This document shows positions 18,803-28,882 of a stretch of DNA of 64,000 nt, piece after piece. This stretch comes from CAVPEW01 sp963703565 (lineage in GTDB: Bacteria; Actinomycetota; Acidimicrobiia; Acidimicrobiales; VFJN01), in NCBI GenBank assembly GCA_963703565.1, contig CAVPEW010000068.1:124001-188000 (forward strand), read 5' to 3'. Below the pieces are notes generated by a model. It was not told the DNA's origin, did not search any database, and saw nothing but the letters and a program-made list of their open reading frames with translations. Numbering within the stretch: position 1 is the first letter of the stretch; every line of letters begins with the position of its first letter. Position numbers and translations under genes: made by a program.

Positions 18803-20230
18803 TCATTCGTGGGCTCGGTGGAGCCCCTCCGCCACCGGGAGCCGTCGGCGTTGCGCCCACCACTGGTCGAGGCGATCCAGGGCCTCCGAGCGGCCCAGCG
18901 GGCCTTCCTCGAGGCGCGCCTCGACCAACATCGCCAGCGCCTCACCTACCTCGCGTCCCGGCCGCAGACCCAGGTGGGCCATGATCTCGTTGCCATCCAG
19001 GTCGGGGCGGATCGCGCCCAGCTCCTCCTGCTCGGCGAGTGCCGCTATCCGCTCCTCCAACGCATCCATCCGATCGGCCAGCTGGCGGGCCCGCCTGGCG
19101 TTGCGGGTCGTGCAGTCACAACGGGTGAGCTCGTTGAGGCGGCCGAGCAGGTCCCCGGCATCGCGTACGTAGCGGCGCACCGCGGAATCGGTCCAGACGT
19201 CGTCGCTGTAGCCGTGGAAGCGCAAGTGCAGGAAGACCAGGCGCCCCACGGCGTCGATCTGGTCGCTCGGGAAGCGCAAGGCCCGCATTCGGTCGCGCGC
19301 CATGCGGGCACCGACCACCTCGTGGTGGTGGAAGGTCACGCCCCTGGGGCCGACCGAACGCGTCTTGGGCTTGCCGATGTCGTGGAGCAGCGCCGCCAGG
19401 CGCACCAGCAACTCGGGTCCCGTGTTCGCCACCACCGCGAGGGTGTGTTCCAGCACGTCCTTGTGGTGGTGGATGGGGTCCTGCTCCACCTCGAGCGCGG
19501 GCAGCTCGGGCAGGAAGGTCTCAGCCAGACCCGTCCGCACCAGGAACCACAGACCCGGGCGGGGGTCCTCGACCACAAGGAGCTTGCACAGCTCGTCGCG
19601 GATGCGCTCGGCCGAGACGATGTCGAGGCGGGGGGCCATCGCCCTCACCGCCGCCACCAGCTCCTCTGTCGGGGAGAGGCCGTAGCCGGCGATGAACCGC
19701 GCGGCGCGCAGCATCCGCAGCGGATCGTCGTCGAAGGAGCGCTCCGGGTCGACCGGGGTGCGCAGCACCCCGTTGGCGAGGTCCGAGAGCCCGTCGTGGG
19801 GGTCGATGATGCGCGGGGCGACGGCCGGGTCGACCTCGACCTGCAGCGCCATGGCGTTGACGGTGAAGTCGCGTCGGGACAGGTCGTCCTCGACGCGATC
19901 GGAGTAGTCGACCTGGGGCCTTCGCGAATCGCGCCGGTACGCGTCGCTGCGGTGCGTCGTGATCTCGAGGGTGGTACCCGACACCCTCGCCCCCACCGTT
20001 CCGAAACGCTCCCCCTGGTCCCACACCGCGTCGGCCCACCCCGCCAGCAGGCTCCTCACCTCCCCTGGGCGGGCGTCGGTGGTCAGGTCGATGTCGCCGG
20101 CCACGGGGCGGCCCAGCACCAGGTCGCGCACGACGCCGCCGACGAGGTAGACGCGGTGGCCAGCCCGCTCGGCGCGCTCGGCGAACGGCCGCACCAACTC
20201 GAGCGTGGGGGCGAGAGCCTCGGGAGCCAC
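18803..20230 (-). CDS. pcnA: CCA tRNA nucleotidyltransferase / poly(A) polymerase family
   Basis: A 475-residue class II nucleotidyltransferase. The head has YLVGGVVRDLVLGRPVAGDIDLTT (metal-binding DxD), and the RNA-binding region has RRDFTVNAMAL and DDDPLRMLRAARF. A C-terminal HD domain has LLHDIGKP and HHHEVVGA. It is the orthologue by context of mycobacterial pcnA (Rv3907c), in the same neighbourhood as sigM-trxBA-parAB. It most likely adds CCA to tRNA; the tRNA-Ile gene in this window lacks an encoded CCA. GTG 20230 follows a TAGCGT hexamer (20237-20242, complement) by exactly 6 nt, so it is probably leaderless. Confidence 0.92.
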   Translation of the reverse strand: MAPEALAPTLELVRPFAERAERAGHRVYLVGGVVRDLVLGRPVAGDIDLTTDARPGEVRSLLAGWADAVWDQGERFGTVGARVSGTTLEITTHRSDAYRRDSRRPQVDYSDRVEDDLSRRDFTVNAMALQVEVDPAVAPRIIDPHDGLSDLANGVLRTPVDPERSFDDDPLRMLRAARFIAGYGLSPTEELVAAVRAMAPRLDIVSAERIRDELCKLLVVEDPRPGLWFLVRTGLAETFLPELPALEVEQDPIHHHKDVLEHTLAVVANTGPELLVRLAALLHDIGKPKTRSVGPRGVTFHHHEVVGARMARDRMRALRFPSDQIDAVGRLVFLHLRFHGYSDDVWTDSAVRRYVRDAGDLLGRLNELTRCDCTTRNARRARQLADRMDALEERIAALAEQEELGAIRPDLDGNEIMAHLGLRPGREVGEALAMLVEARLEEGPLGRSEALDRLDQWWAQRRRLPVAEGLHRAHE

Positions 20231-20261
20231 CCGGACACGCTAGTGCCGTGCGGCGGAGCCC

Positions 20262-21332
20262 TCAGAGGCCGGCCTGATCGAGCGCGAAGCGCAGCTCGTC
20301 GGGCCTGTTGGCCACCGCGAGGGCATCGTGGCCCGCCACCAGCCCGTCGCGCACCAGCTCGAGCAGGGCGTCGTCGAGGGTCTGCATCCCGTGGTACTGA
20401 CCCTCTGCCATGAGCCGGTCCAACTCGCCGTGACGGGACGGATCTTCCAAGCAGTCCAGCACCTTGGCTGTGCCGACCAGCACCTCGGCGGCGACGACTC
20501 GCCCACGATCATCGGCCCGGTCGACCAGGCGCTGGTGGACCACCCCCCGCATGACGCTGGAGAGGACCTGGCGAGCCTGGGCCTGGCGCTCGACGGGGAA
20601 CAGCTCGACGAAGCGGAACAAGGCGTCGGCGGCTCCCCCGGCACGCAGGACACAGATGACCAGGCGACCGCCTTCGGCCACCGCCAGCGCGGCCTGCGCT
20701 GTCGCCGCGTCGGGGACGTCACCCACCACCACAACGTCCGCGTCGGCTCGCGCCGCGCCGGCCAGGGCGTGGGCGTAGGAGGGAGTGTCGGAGCCGACCT
20801 CACGCTGGGTCACGATGGCACGCTTGTCGCTGTGGAGGACCTCGATGGGGTCCTCCACGGTGAGCACATGGCACTCGCGAGTGGAGTTGATCCGGTCGAC
20901 CAGCGCTGCGACCGTGGTGCTGCGCCCCGACGAGCTGCCGCCGGACACCAGCAGGAGGCCCCTCTCCTCCTCGGCGAAGCGCTCCACCTGCGCGGGCAGC
21001 CCGAGCTGGTCGAGGGGTCTGATGCCGGGCGGGATCCGTCGCACCACGAACGAGAGCGAACCCCTCTGCCGGTGGGCGTGGATCCGGAAGCGGCCGAGGC
21101 CGGGGATGCTCAGGCCGGTCTCGACCTCACCGGCGCGGTCGAGCTCGGACCGATGCTCCGGATCGAGCAGCTCGTCGATCACCGAGGCCACCTCGTCGGG
21201 ATCCGGCGCGGCGAAAGGCGTGGCCCGCAGCTGGCCGTCCACCCGTACGCGGGGCGGGGAGCCGGGCTTGACGTGCAGGTCGGATGCCTCGGACTCGGTC
21301 AGGTGCGCCAGGAGGTCGTCGATCAGGCTCAC
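20262..21332 (-). CDS. PilT/GspE-type secretion ATPase with altered P-loop
   Basis: A 356-residue protein matching PilT in length and order: N-terminal PAS-like domain (LTESEASDLHVKPGSPPRVRVDG), linker, then the RecA-like core and the C-terminal YHGMQTLDDALLELVRDG. Catalytic motifs are changed: the Walker A Lys is Arg (GGSSSGRSTT), Walker B reads VVVVGDVPDAA instead of GEMRDLET, while the Asp box VLTVEDPIE is retained. No pilin or assembly genes are nearby. It may be a weak ATPase or regulatory PilT paralogue. GTG 21332 has GGAG 6 nt upstream. Confidence 0.82.
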   Translation of the reverse strand: MSLIDDLLAHLTESEASDLHVKPGSPPRVRVDGQLRATPFAAPDPDEVASVIDELLDPEHRSELDRAGEVETGLSIPGLGRFRIHAHRQRGSLSFVVRRIPPGIRPLDQLGLPAQVERFAEEERGLLLVSGGSSSGRSTTVAALVDRINSTRECHVLTVEDPIEVLHSDKRAIVTQREVGSDTPSYAHALAGAARADADVVVVGDVPDAATAQAALAVAEGGRLVICVLRAGGAADALFRFVELFPVERQAQARQVLSSVMRGVVHQRLVDRADDRGRVVAAEVLVGTAKVLDCLEDPSRHGELDRLMAEGQYHGMQTLDDALLELVRDGLVAGHDALAVANRPDELRFALDQAGL

Positions 21333-21528
21333 GGGGATCTCCGCTCGAACGGCAACGGGACCATCCCATCGGCAGATCACGGCCCGTTCTTCACCACCGG
21401 CACCGCGCCGCGAGCCGACGACCCCGACGGGCAGGCTCGGTACCGTTGAGGGCGATGCCGAATCGAGCACGCCGCACCGGGGCCCGGTACGCGGGCGTCC
21501 CCGCGACGGTCACGCCCAGGGGCTGCGT

Positions 21529-22230
21529 GTGAGCGGGCTGCGCTCACGGCCAGGGGCGGGCCTGAGGGTCGGACGCTGGCACGGCGAGCAGGACGTGGCT
21601 CAAGTGGTTCCCTTCGTCGGCCGGACCCCGCAGGCCGACGAGATCCGCCGGCTCTGCGCCGGGCTCGAAGCCGAGGGGATCACCACCCTGCTCACCTCGG
21701 CCCTCACAGCCTCCGAGCAGGCGCCCTTCCTGGCCGCCGGGTTCGAGGTCCACCAGCGCCTGCACCTGCTTCGTCGCGACGTCGACGGGGTCATACGCGA
21801 CGGGCCACTGGCCCGACTCCGCCGGGGCCGACGCTCCGACCGCCCTGCCCTGCTGCGGGTCGACGCCGCCGCGTTCAGCGAGTTCTGGCGCCTCGACGAG
21901 GACGGGCTCGCGGAGGCACTCACGGCCACCCCCTCGAGCCGGCTGCGGGTGAGTCTGGGTGGAGACGACGAGGTGGCCGCCTACGCGGTCACGGGGCGGG
22001 CGGGCAGCCGCGGATACCTGCAGCGGCTTGCGGTCGACCCCGACGCGCACCGGGCCGGACACGGCACCGCCCTGGTCCTCGACGCGCTGCGCTGGGTCCA
22101 CCGCTGGGGTGGGCGCGACGTACTGGTCAACACCCAGGTCGACAACGAGGGTGCTCTCGCCCTGTACGAGCGCCTCGGGTTCGAGCGCCGCGGCGAGGGC
22201 CTCGCAGTCCTGCGTCGCCAGGGCCCGTGA
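21529..22230 (+). CDS. GNAT family N-acetyltransferase
   Basis: A 233-residue protein whose C-terminal half is a GNAT domain: YLQRLAVDPDAHRAGHGTALVLDAL (acetyl-CoA pyrophosphate loop, with AGHG for the usual GxG) and LYERLGFERRGEGLAVLRR. The N-terminal half (VGRTPQADEIRRLCAGLEAEG) is less conserved. The substrate is unknown. It overlaps the following membrane-protein gene by 4 nt (GTGA). Confidence 0.85.
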   Translation: MSGLRSRPGAGLRVGRWHGEQDVAQVVPFVGRTPQADEIRRLCAGLEAEGITTLLTSALTASEQAPFLAAGFEVHQRLHLLRRDVDGVIRDGPLARLRRGRRSDRPALLRVDAAAFSEFWRLDEDGLAEALTATPSSRLRVSLGGDDEVAAYAVTGRAGSRGYLQRLAVDPDAHRAGHGTALVLDALRWVHRWGGRDVLVNTQVDNEGALALYERLGFERRGEGLAVLRRQGP

Positions 22231-24291
22231 CGCGTGGCCGGCGCGGCCCCGCTCGGGCCGGTCGACGACCCCGACCCGCACCCATCGCTGTGGTCGCGCT
22301 GATCGCGTCCGTCGTGCTGGTCGCGCCGCTCGGCCGGGTCGAGCCGAGCGCGGCCGGGCAGCGCTCCCGGCGCGCCGACGCCGGACGGCCCGAGACGGCG
22401 CCGTCACCGCCGAGCGCCGCTGGCGCCGCCGTGCGCCTCAACGCGCAGGACGCGGCGGCGCCCACTGGAGGTACCTGGCAGGTTCGCCTCGGCTTCGACG
22501 GCATACCCGACGACGCCACGGTGCAGCTCGTCGTGCACGCCCGCCTCACGAGCGTGTCGCAACTGAGCGCCACCCACGGCGACGACCCGGAGCCGGGCCC
22601 GACGATCTTCCGCGACCGGGCTCGCCCCGTCGGCTCCCTGGCCGTCGACCCCACTGGCGACAGGCTGACGGGACTGGTCCTACAGGGCGAAGGCGAGGCC
22701 GTGGCGGGCGCGGTCGACCTGAGCGCGGGTCGCACCTACCCCGTCGAGATAGTCGCCCGCAGCGCCGCGGGCGCTGAGCTCGACCGCCTGGTCACCTACC
22801 TCGTCGTGCTTCCCGAGCGCGACGAGGACGCCGACCCACTCGACGTGGCAGTGGTGATCGACCTGCGTTCGGCACCCGTGTTGCGCCCCGACGGCGGTTC
22901 GGGACTGTCCGACGCGCAGCTCGCCCGGCTGGTCACTGCCAGCGAGGCGCTCGCGGCCAGCGACACCTTCGCCTCCCTTGCCGTCTCACCCGAACTGGTG
23001 GACGCCCTGGCGGGTGACGACCGACCGGCGGCCGCGCGGGCACTGGCGGCGCTGGGGTCGGCGGCACGCGCACGAGAGGTGCTGTCGGAGCCCTACGTGG
23101 CTGTGGACCCATCCGAGCTGGCGGGCGCTGGACTGGCCGACCAGCTCGGGGTCCAGGTCGCCCGTGGGGACGCCGTGCTGGCCGCCGAGGCTCGGCGTGG
23201 CGCCCACCGGCGGGACCTGGATCCTCGACCGGGGGATCGACGTGCGGGGAGCGCGACTGCTCGCCGACACAGGCTTCGAGCGAGCGATCCTGGGTGCCGG
23301 TGCGATGGGGCGCGGAGCGGACCGCACCGACGGGACCGCAACCCTGGAGGGCTTCGAGGGTGGTGTCGTCGCGACGCCCGACCCGAGCTCGACCGCCGTG
23401 CTGGGCGACGTCTCCGAGGGCCCGGTGCTGGCCGCCCAACGCCTCGTCGCCGAGCTCGCGGTTCGGTGGCGGCAGAACCCGTCCGACCCGGGGGGCGCGG
23501 TGGTCGTCATCGACCCCCGGGGCCGCTCCGAGGTCGTGCGCAGCCTGCTCGAGCACGTGGCGATGGCCGGAATGGTGCAGCCGACCTCTGTGCAGGAGGT
23601 GCTCGGTGCCATGGCGGCGGATCAGCCGCGGCGTCCCGTGCAGATCGAGGCCGACCACCCCGCGGAGCCGACCCTGACCCCCGGACTGGCCGGAGCGCTG
23701 CGCGCAGCGGGCCGCGACGTGATCGGCTTCTCGGCGATGACCGGGCCCGACACCGCCAGGGCTGACCCCTCGGCCCGTCAGCTCCTGGTGGCAGAGGCGG
23801 CCGGTCTGTCCGCCGAACGACGCCGCGCCCACCTGGCGGCCGCGACGAGCACGGTTCGTGGCGCCGTTCGGTCGGTGTCGCTTCCCCGCGGGGCGCGGGT
23901 GACCCTCACCGCCCGCACCGGCACGGTGCCCATCACCATCACCAAGACGAGCGATGTGCCGCTGACCGTGTCGGTCCGCCTCGAGAGCCCGAAGCTCGAG
24001 TTCCCCGATGGCGCCGTGGTGAGGCGCACCCTCGAAGACGAGACGACCCGCCTCGACGTGCGGGTCCGCACCCTGGCGTCGGGCGCCTTCCCGCTCGACG
24101 TCGAACTGCGCTCCCCCGACGGCAGCCTCCTGGTGGCCGAGACCCGCTACACGGTTCAGTCCACCGCTGTGTCGGGAGTCGGCCTGGTGCTCTCCGTCGG
24201 GGCAGGCCTGTTCCTGGCCGCGTGGTGGGGAGCCCACTGGCGCCGGACGCGGCGCAGCCGTCGCCTCATCCCTCGTCACGCGGCGCGCTGA
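22227..24291 (+). CDS. DUF6049/Rv3909-like membrane protein (frameshifted)
   Basis: A 687-residue protein once one inserted base is removed. The N-terminus is a signal anchor (VVALIASVVLVAPLG). The large extracytoplasmic part has a NodB-like central fold region (GTWILDRGID, ADTGFERAILG) and an immunoglobulin-like region (VPITITKTSDVPLTVSVRL). A C-terminal membrane helix (VGLVLSVGAGLFLAAWWGAHW) is followed by Arg residues. In mycobacteria the equivalent gene precedes mviN and sigM, suggesting a cell-envelope role. The frame breaks at 23187-23193, a GAGCTC with a doubled G; restoring it gives AAELGVAPTGG. The family name is from memory of context and is moderately sure. Confidence 0.72.
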
Positions 24292-24359
24292 GCCAACCAT
24301 GCAGCGTGGCCCTACGAGTAGCGTGCCGCAGTCCGCCACCGCAGTCGATCGGAGCAGCC

Positions 24360-25202
24360 ATGCCCGCAGTGCGCGTCGTCACCGACAGCTCCTGCGACCT
24401 GGGCGAGGACCTGACCGCCGAGCTCTGCATCGAGGTCGTTCCGCTCACCATCCGCTTCGGTGACCAAGAGTTCCAGGACCGCATCGAGCTCGGCGTCGAG
24501 GATTTCTACGAGCGCATGGCCAGCGCCAGCGAGCTGCCCGAGACGGCCGCACCCGCGCCGGGAGCGTTCGCCGACGCCTTCCGGCGCCAGGCAGAGGCTG
24601 GAGCCGACTGCGTCGTTTGCGTCACGATCTCCTCGGACCTCTCGGCGACGATGCAGTCGGCCCGCACCGCGGCCCGGGACCTCGAAGGCGAGCTAGACGT
24701 GCGAGTCGTCGACTCCAGCTCGATCACGGCCGGGCTCGGCACGCAGGTGCTCGAAGCGGCCAGGGCCGCCGGCGACGGCGCCGACCCCGACTCCGTCGTC
24801 AACCTCGTCGATGACTTGGCCCGGCGCACCCACGTCATCGGCGCGCTCGACACCCTCGACAACCTCAAGCGGGGCGGCCGCATCGGGGGCGCCAAAGCAC
24901 TGCTGGGCTCGCTGCTGTCGGTCAAGCCGATCGTCGACATATCCACCGGTGTGGTCGAGGAGGCCGGTCGGGCCCGCACCCGTGGCAAGGCGCTCATGAT
25001 CCTTCGCGACCGGCTCTTGGAGCGCCCCACCGTGGAGCACCTCTGCGTCGTCGACGGGATGGCGCCCGACGTCGACACGATGATCGACCTGCTCTCCCCG
25101 CGCTACGGCGCGGACTCGCTGCGCCGGGCACGCATCGGGCCGGTGATCGGGACCCATGCCGGTCCGCGGGTCGTGGGACTCACCTGGGTCGATCCCGCCT
25201 GA
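24360..25202 (+). CDS. DegV family fatty-acid-binding protein
   Basis: A 280-residue DegV (EDD fold) protein. It has VVTDSSCDLGEDL at the N-terminus, TISSDLSATMQSARTAA, DSSSITAGLG and the characteristic LDTLDNLKRGGRIGGAKALLGSLLSVKPI. These proteins bind a fatty acid and can present it to a fatty-acid kinase (FakB role); no fakA is visible here. ATG 24360 has GGAG 6 nt upstream, and a TAGCGT hexamer lies at 24320-24325. Confidence 0.92.
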   Translation: MPAVRVVTDSSCDLGEDLTAELCIEVVPLTIRFGDQEFQDRIELGVEDFYERMASASELPETAAPAPGAFADAFRRQAEAGADCVVCVTISSDLSATMQSARTAARDLEGELDVRVVDSSSITAGLGTQVLEAARAAGDGADPDSVVNLVDDLARRTHVIGALDTLDNLKRGGRIGGAKALLGSLLSVKPIVDISTGVVEEAGRARTRGKALMILRDRLLERPTVEHLCVVDGMAPDVDTMIDLLSPRYGADSLRRARIGPVIGTHAGPRVVGLTWVDPA

Positions 25203-25286
25203 CCCTGCAAAGTCGCGTCCGGCGCCCTGTCGTCGGGCGTGGCGCCTCGGGCGGACGGGACACGGACCGGTAGCCTGACGCCCCAG

Positions 25287-26907
25287 GTGAGCCCCGTTCC
25301 GACCCCGCCGACCGGAGGCCCGCGCGCTGCGGCGCCCGAGGCCGAGACGCAGGCGGCGCCCATCGTCGGCGCGGCCGACGTCGGTCCCGGCCATCTCATC
25401 GGAGGTCGCTACCGACTGACACGTCACCTCGCGTCCGGCGGGATGGCCCGGGTCTGGGAGGCCTCCGACGAGGTGCTGCGCCGGCAGGTCGCGGTCAAGG
25501 TTCTCCACCCCCATCTCGGCGCTGACGAAAGCTTCGTGCGCCGCTTCCGCCAGGAGGCGGTCGCCGCCGCCCGCCTGGGTCACCCCGGGATCGTGTCCAT
25601 CTTCGACACCTGCTCGGACCCCGGTCTCGAGGCGATCGTGATGGAACTGCTCCCTGGCAGGACCTTGCGTGACCGCTTGGACGAGGATCCCCCCGTCGAC
25701 CCCTGGCAGGCGGCGGGGCTGGCGGCTCAGGTCGCAGAGGCGCTCGCCGCCGCCCATCGTGCCGGGCTGGTGCACCGCGACATCAAGCCGGCGAACATCC
25801 TGCTCGCTGAGGGCGGGCGGGTGAAGGTCGCCGACTTCGGAATCGCCAAGGCCGTCGCGGACGCGGACCTCACCCAACCCGGATCGGTCGTGGGCACGGC
25901 GAAATACCTGGCTCCCGAGCAGGTCACGGGTGGGACCGTCGACGCCCGTACCGATGTCTACGCGCTGGGCACCGTCCTCTACGAGATGCTCTGCGGTCGG
26001 CCGCCCTTCACGGGTGACTCGGACTCCGCGGTCGCGCTCGCCCGCCTGCACCGCGATCCGCTGTCACCTCGCCAGGTTCGACCGGGAGTCCCTCGCGGCC
26101 TCGAAGCGGTGACCATGCGGGCGCTGGCGCGCCAGCCCGGAGACCGCTACCCGAGCGCCACCGACCTGCGAGCAGCCCTGCTGGCCGCCGGCGCGGACGC
26201 GGAACCCGAGTCACCGGGGCGGGCACCTTCCGGCTTCGGCTCGCCCCCCGAACCCACCGCGCTCGGTAGCGCGCCGTGGGCCAACGCTGCGCCCATCCCC
26301 ACCTTCGCCCGCTCGGAGCGGTCCTGGCTCGTCCCGACCCTTCTGGCGGTGACCGCGGCGGTGGCGCTCGGCGTGGCCGGGCTGCTGCTGGGGCGCTCTG
26401 GCGCTGGCACCTTCCTCGACGACGTGCGTTCATCGCTGGGTGCCGGCGCTGCCGCGACCGTGACGTCGGCATCGGCGTTCGACCCCGACGGGGATCTGCA
26501 CGAGAACGACGGCGACGCGCTACTCGCCATCGACGGTGATCCAGCCACCGCCTGGATCACCGAGGGCTACGACGACCGTGACGTCACCCGCCTGAAGGCC
26601 GGGGTCGGGATCGTGCTGCGGCTGAGCGAGGAGCAGCGCCTCGATCGCCTGGTGCTGCGTTCCCCGACTGCCAACTGGCGGGCACGGGTCTACGTGGCCG
26701 CCCGACCCGCCGCGGAAGCTCGAGGGATGGGGTGAGCCGGTCTTCTCCTCCGACCAGGTTCCGCGCTCGAACGACCAGCCGGTGTCATTCGACCTGGGTG
26801 GGCAGCGCGGATCAGCGGTGCTCATCTGGGTCGTCGACGCCGGTGACGCCGACGAGGACGGGCGCCACCGGGTCGCGCTCTCAGAGGTCGACGTCGATGC
26901 CCGATGA
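25287..26907 (+). CDS. Ser/Thr protein kinase with extracellular discoidin-like domain (frameshifted near its end)
   Basis: A 539-residue membrane kinase when one inserted base is removed. The cytoplasmic kinase (~40-305) keeps all key residues: Gly-rich loop LASGGMARVWEA, Lys in VAVKVL, HRDIKPANILL, DFGIAK, and GTAKYLAPEQ. A Pro-rich linker leads to a membrane helix (LLAVTAAVALGVAGLLLG, ~362-380). An ectodomain of F5/8-type shape follows (ASAFDPDGDLHENDG, LAIDGDPATAWITEGY). This kinase-helix-discoidin order resembles the C-terminal part of mycobacterial MviN/MurJ, but here it stands alone and looks catalytically competent. The frame breaks at 26715-26721 (GAGCTC with a doubled A). It overlaps sigM by 11 nt. 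Confidence 0.85.
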
Positions 26908-27622
26908 GCCGTCCAGCGCACCCCCTTCGCGCCACCGATCCGCTCCTCTTCCCGGTGAAGACTGGCACGTGATCGTGGCCGCCCGGTCCGGGGACAGGTC
27001 GGCGCTCGAGGAGCTGCTGCGCGCGCACCACGACCGCATGGCCGCGGTCTGCCGGCGCATCTGCCCCGATCCACTCGACGCCCAGGACGCCACCCAGGAG
27101 GCGTGCATCGCGTTCGTGCGGGGCTTGGATCGCTTCGACGGCCGTTCGTCGCTGTCGACCTGGGCGTATCGCGTCGCCGCCAACGCGGCCCTCGACGAGC
27201 TCCGGCGCCAGCGCCGGCGGCCCGAGCCGACCGATGCCGCCGAGCTGGAACGACCCCAGCCGGGCACGGTCGACGGATCCGTGAGCGATCACCTGAGCGT
27301 CGTGGCGGCGCTGGCCACCCTGCCGGCGACCTTTCGGGCTGCGGTCGTCCTTCGCGATCTGGCCGATCTGGACTACGCCGAGATCGGCGAGATCCTTCAC
27401 GTCCCCCCTGGAACGGTCCGATCACGCATCGCCCGGGGCCGAGCCCAACTGGCCCGGCTGCTGGTGCCCCAGCGTGCGCTGGAGTCGACCGGCGCCACCG
27501 GCGGCGGGGCGGTTCCCGGGCCAGGCCGGGAACCTCCGGCCCCGGACCGCACGTCCAACACCGAGACCCGATCGCCCCGTCGCGCGCCCGCCGGCCCGCC
27601 GAGCCACCCGATCGAACCATGA
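26897..27622 (+). CDS. sigM: ECF RNA polymerase sigma factor, SigM-like
   Basis: A 241-residue ECF sigma. Region 2 spans ~30-105 (LLRAHHDRMAAVCRRIC, AQDATQEACIAFVRGLDRFDGRSSLSTWAYRVAANAALDELRR without its ends). Region 4 spans ~140-190 (LPATFRAAVVLRDLADLDYAEIGEILHVPPGTVRSRIARGR, again in part). A Pro-rich C-terminal extension follows. Context (anti-sigma gene overlapping by ATGA, then trxB-trxA) matches the mycobacterial sigM-rsmA-trxB-trxC locus, which responds to envelope or oxidative stress. Confidence 0.9.
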   Translation: MPDEPSSAPPSRHRSAPLPGEDWHVIVAARSGDRSALEELLRAHHDRMAAVCRRICPDPLDAQDATQEACIAFVRGLDRFDGRSSLSTWAYRVAANAALDELRRQRRRPEPTDAAELERPQPGTVDGSVSDHLSVVAALATLPATFRAAVVLRDLADLDYAEIGEILHVPPGTVRSRIARGRAQLARLLVPQRALESTGATGGGAVPGPGREPPAPDRTSNTETRSPRRAPAGPPSHPIEP

Positions 27623-28476
27623 GCGCAGAGACCGAACCGCCGACGCTGCCCGATCCACTCGACCCGCTCGACGAGCTCACGTCGGCATACCTCGACGGCG
27701 ACCTGTCGCCCACCGAGCAGGCCCGCTTCGACGACAGCCCGGAGGTGGCCGATCGTGCCGAGCGCTTCCGAGCTGTGTCCGCAGCCGTGCGTGCACCCCT
27801 CGCAGGCGAGGGCGACGAGGCCTTGCGTCACGCCACCGTGGCCGCAACGCTCCAAGCGCTCGGCGCTTCTACACCCGCCGGGTCGACTACAGATTCTGCG
27901 ACCACCCCCTCACGGCGGAGGGGCAGTCGGTGGAGCTGGGCTGCAGCAGCGGTCCTCGTGGCGACGGTCGGTCTACTGGGCGCAGCCCTCGCCACCGCGG
28001 GCTCGGGTGATGCGGACCGGCCCACCGCGGCACGGTCCAGCGCCGAGGACGGCGATGCCCCACAGTCCGCGGTCTCCCCGGACGACGCTGCGCGGCATGA
28101 CGATCCGGGAGCTGGCGACGCTACACTCGACGGGCCCGAACGTGACGAGGCGCTCGGACCGACAGCCCGGTCCCCACAGGCCGGGTCCGACGAGCTTCGA
28201 GCCAGGGCCGAGGCCCAACTCGACGCCGACCCGATGCCTGGCTTCGACGCTGCACTCGGAACCGACTCGACGATCGCCCGATCCGCCACCGGCCCGTCCT
28301 CGCTCCCTGGGGCGGACTGTCCCCTGGTCGTCGGCTCCGCAACGCTGGCCGGGGCAACCGGCACACGGGACGGAGAGCCGGCGAGCGCGTTCGTGCTCGC
28401 CGGCGACGACGGACCCCGGATCGTGGTCGTGTCGACCTCCACGTGCGCGGTCCTTGCCGAGCTCCCGGCGCGCTAG
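27619..28476 (+). CDS. anti-sigma factor, RsmA-like membrane protein
   Basis: A 285-residue protein. The N-terminal cytoplasmic part has LTSAYLDGDLSPTEQARFDD, typical of anti-sigma domains, but no HxxxCxxC zinc motif. One membrane helix (SWAAAAVLVATVGLLGAAL, ~105-125) is followed by a low-complexity acidic region and a small C-terminal domain with two Cys (DCPLVVGSA and STSTCAVLAEL). It overlaps sigM by ATGA and is predicted to hold that sigma factor at the membrane. Confidence 0.83.
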   Translation: MSAETEPPTLPDPLDPLDELTSAYLDGDLSPTEQARFDDSPEVADRAERFRAVSAAVRAPLAGEGDEALRHATVAATLQALGASTPAGSTTDSATTPSRRRGSRWSWAAAAVLVATVGLLGAALATAGSGDADRPTAARSSAEDGDAPQSAVSPDDAARHDDPGAGDATLDGPERDEALGPTARSPQAGSDELRARAEAQLDADPMPGFDAALGTDSTIARSATGPSSLPGADCPLVVGSATLAGATGTRDGEPASAFVLAGDDGPRIVVVSTSTCAVLAELPAR

Positions 28477-28832
28477 GAGGGTCCGGGGTCCCCGACGGGC
28501 CGGAACCGCACACGGGCCGCGGCGAGCACCGCGCTCAGCGCCGCCCCCCACCACGCCCCGGCCTTGATGGGCTCGAGACCCTCACCGGAGTCGATCCTGC
28601 CCGCCTGGACCAGTGCACCGGCAGCCCACAGGGCCGCGAACGTTGCCAACCACCAGGCCCTCGAGCGCGCGATCGACCCCACCACCTCGCCGACCGTGAA
28701 GCCCACCAGGGCCCCCGCGCCCAGCGGCAGGAGCCCCTCCAGCTCGTACTCGCCCAGCACCAGGGCCGAGCCCCAGCCGACCGCCGCACCGCAGGCCAGG
28801 CCGACCAGGGAACGCCACGACACCGAGCGCAC
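28473..28832 (-). CDS. four-helix small membrane protein, unknown function
   Basis: A 119-residue protein with about four hydrophobic segments (LVGLACGAAVGWGSALVL, LLPLGAGALVGFTVGEVVG, WWLATFAALWAAGALV, GAWWGAALSAVLAAARV). No family is recognised. GTG 28832 is the most likely start. Its stop overlaps the convergent anti-sigma stop by 4 nt. Confidence 0.6.
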   Translation of the reverse strand: MRSVSWRSLVGLACGAAVGWGSALVLGEYELEGLLPLGAGALVGFTVGEVVGSIARSRAWWLATFAALWAAGALVQAGRIDSGEGLEPIKAGAWWGAALSAVLAAARVRFRPVGDPGPS

Positions 28833-28882
28833 CCTAGTGACCTCATCGGCGGGGGCTCGGACGCGCTGGTTAGCCTGACCGG

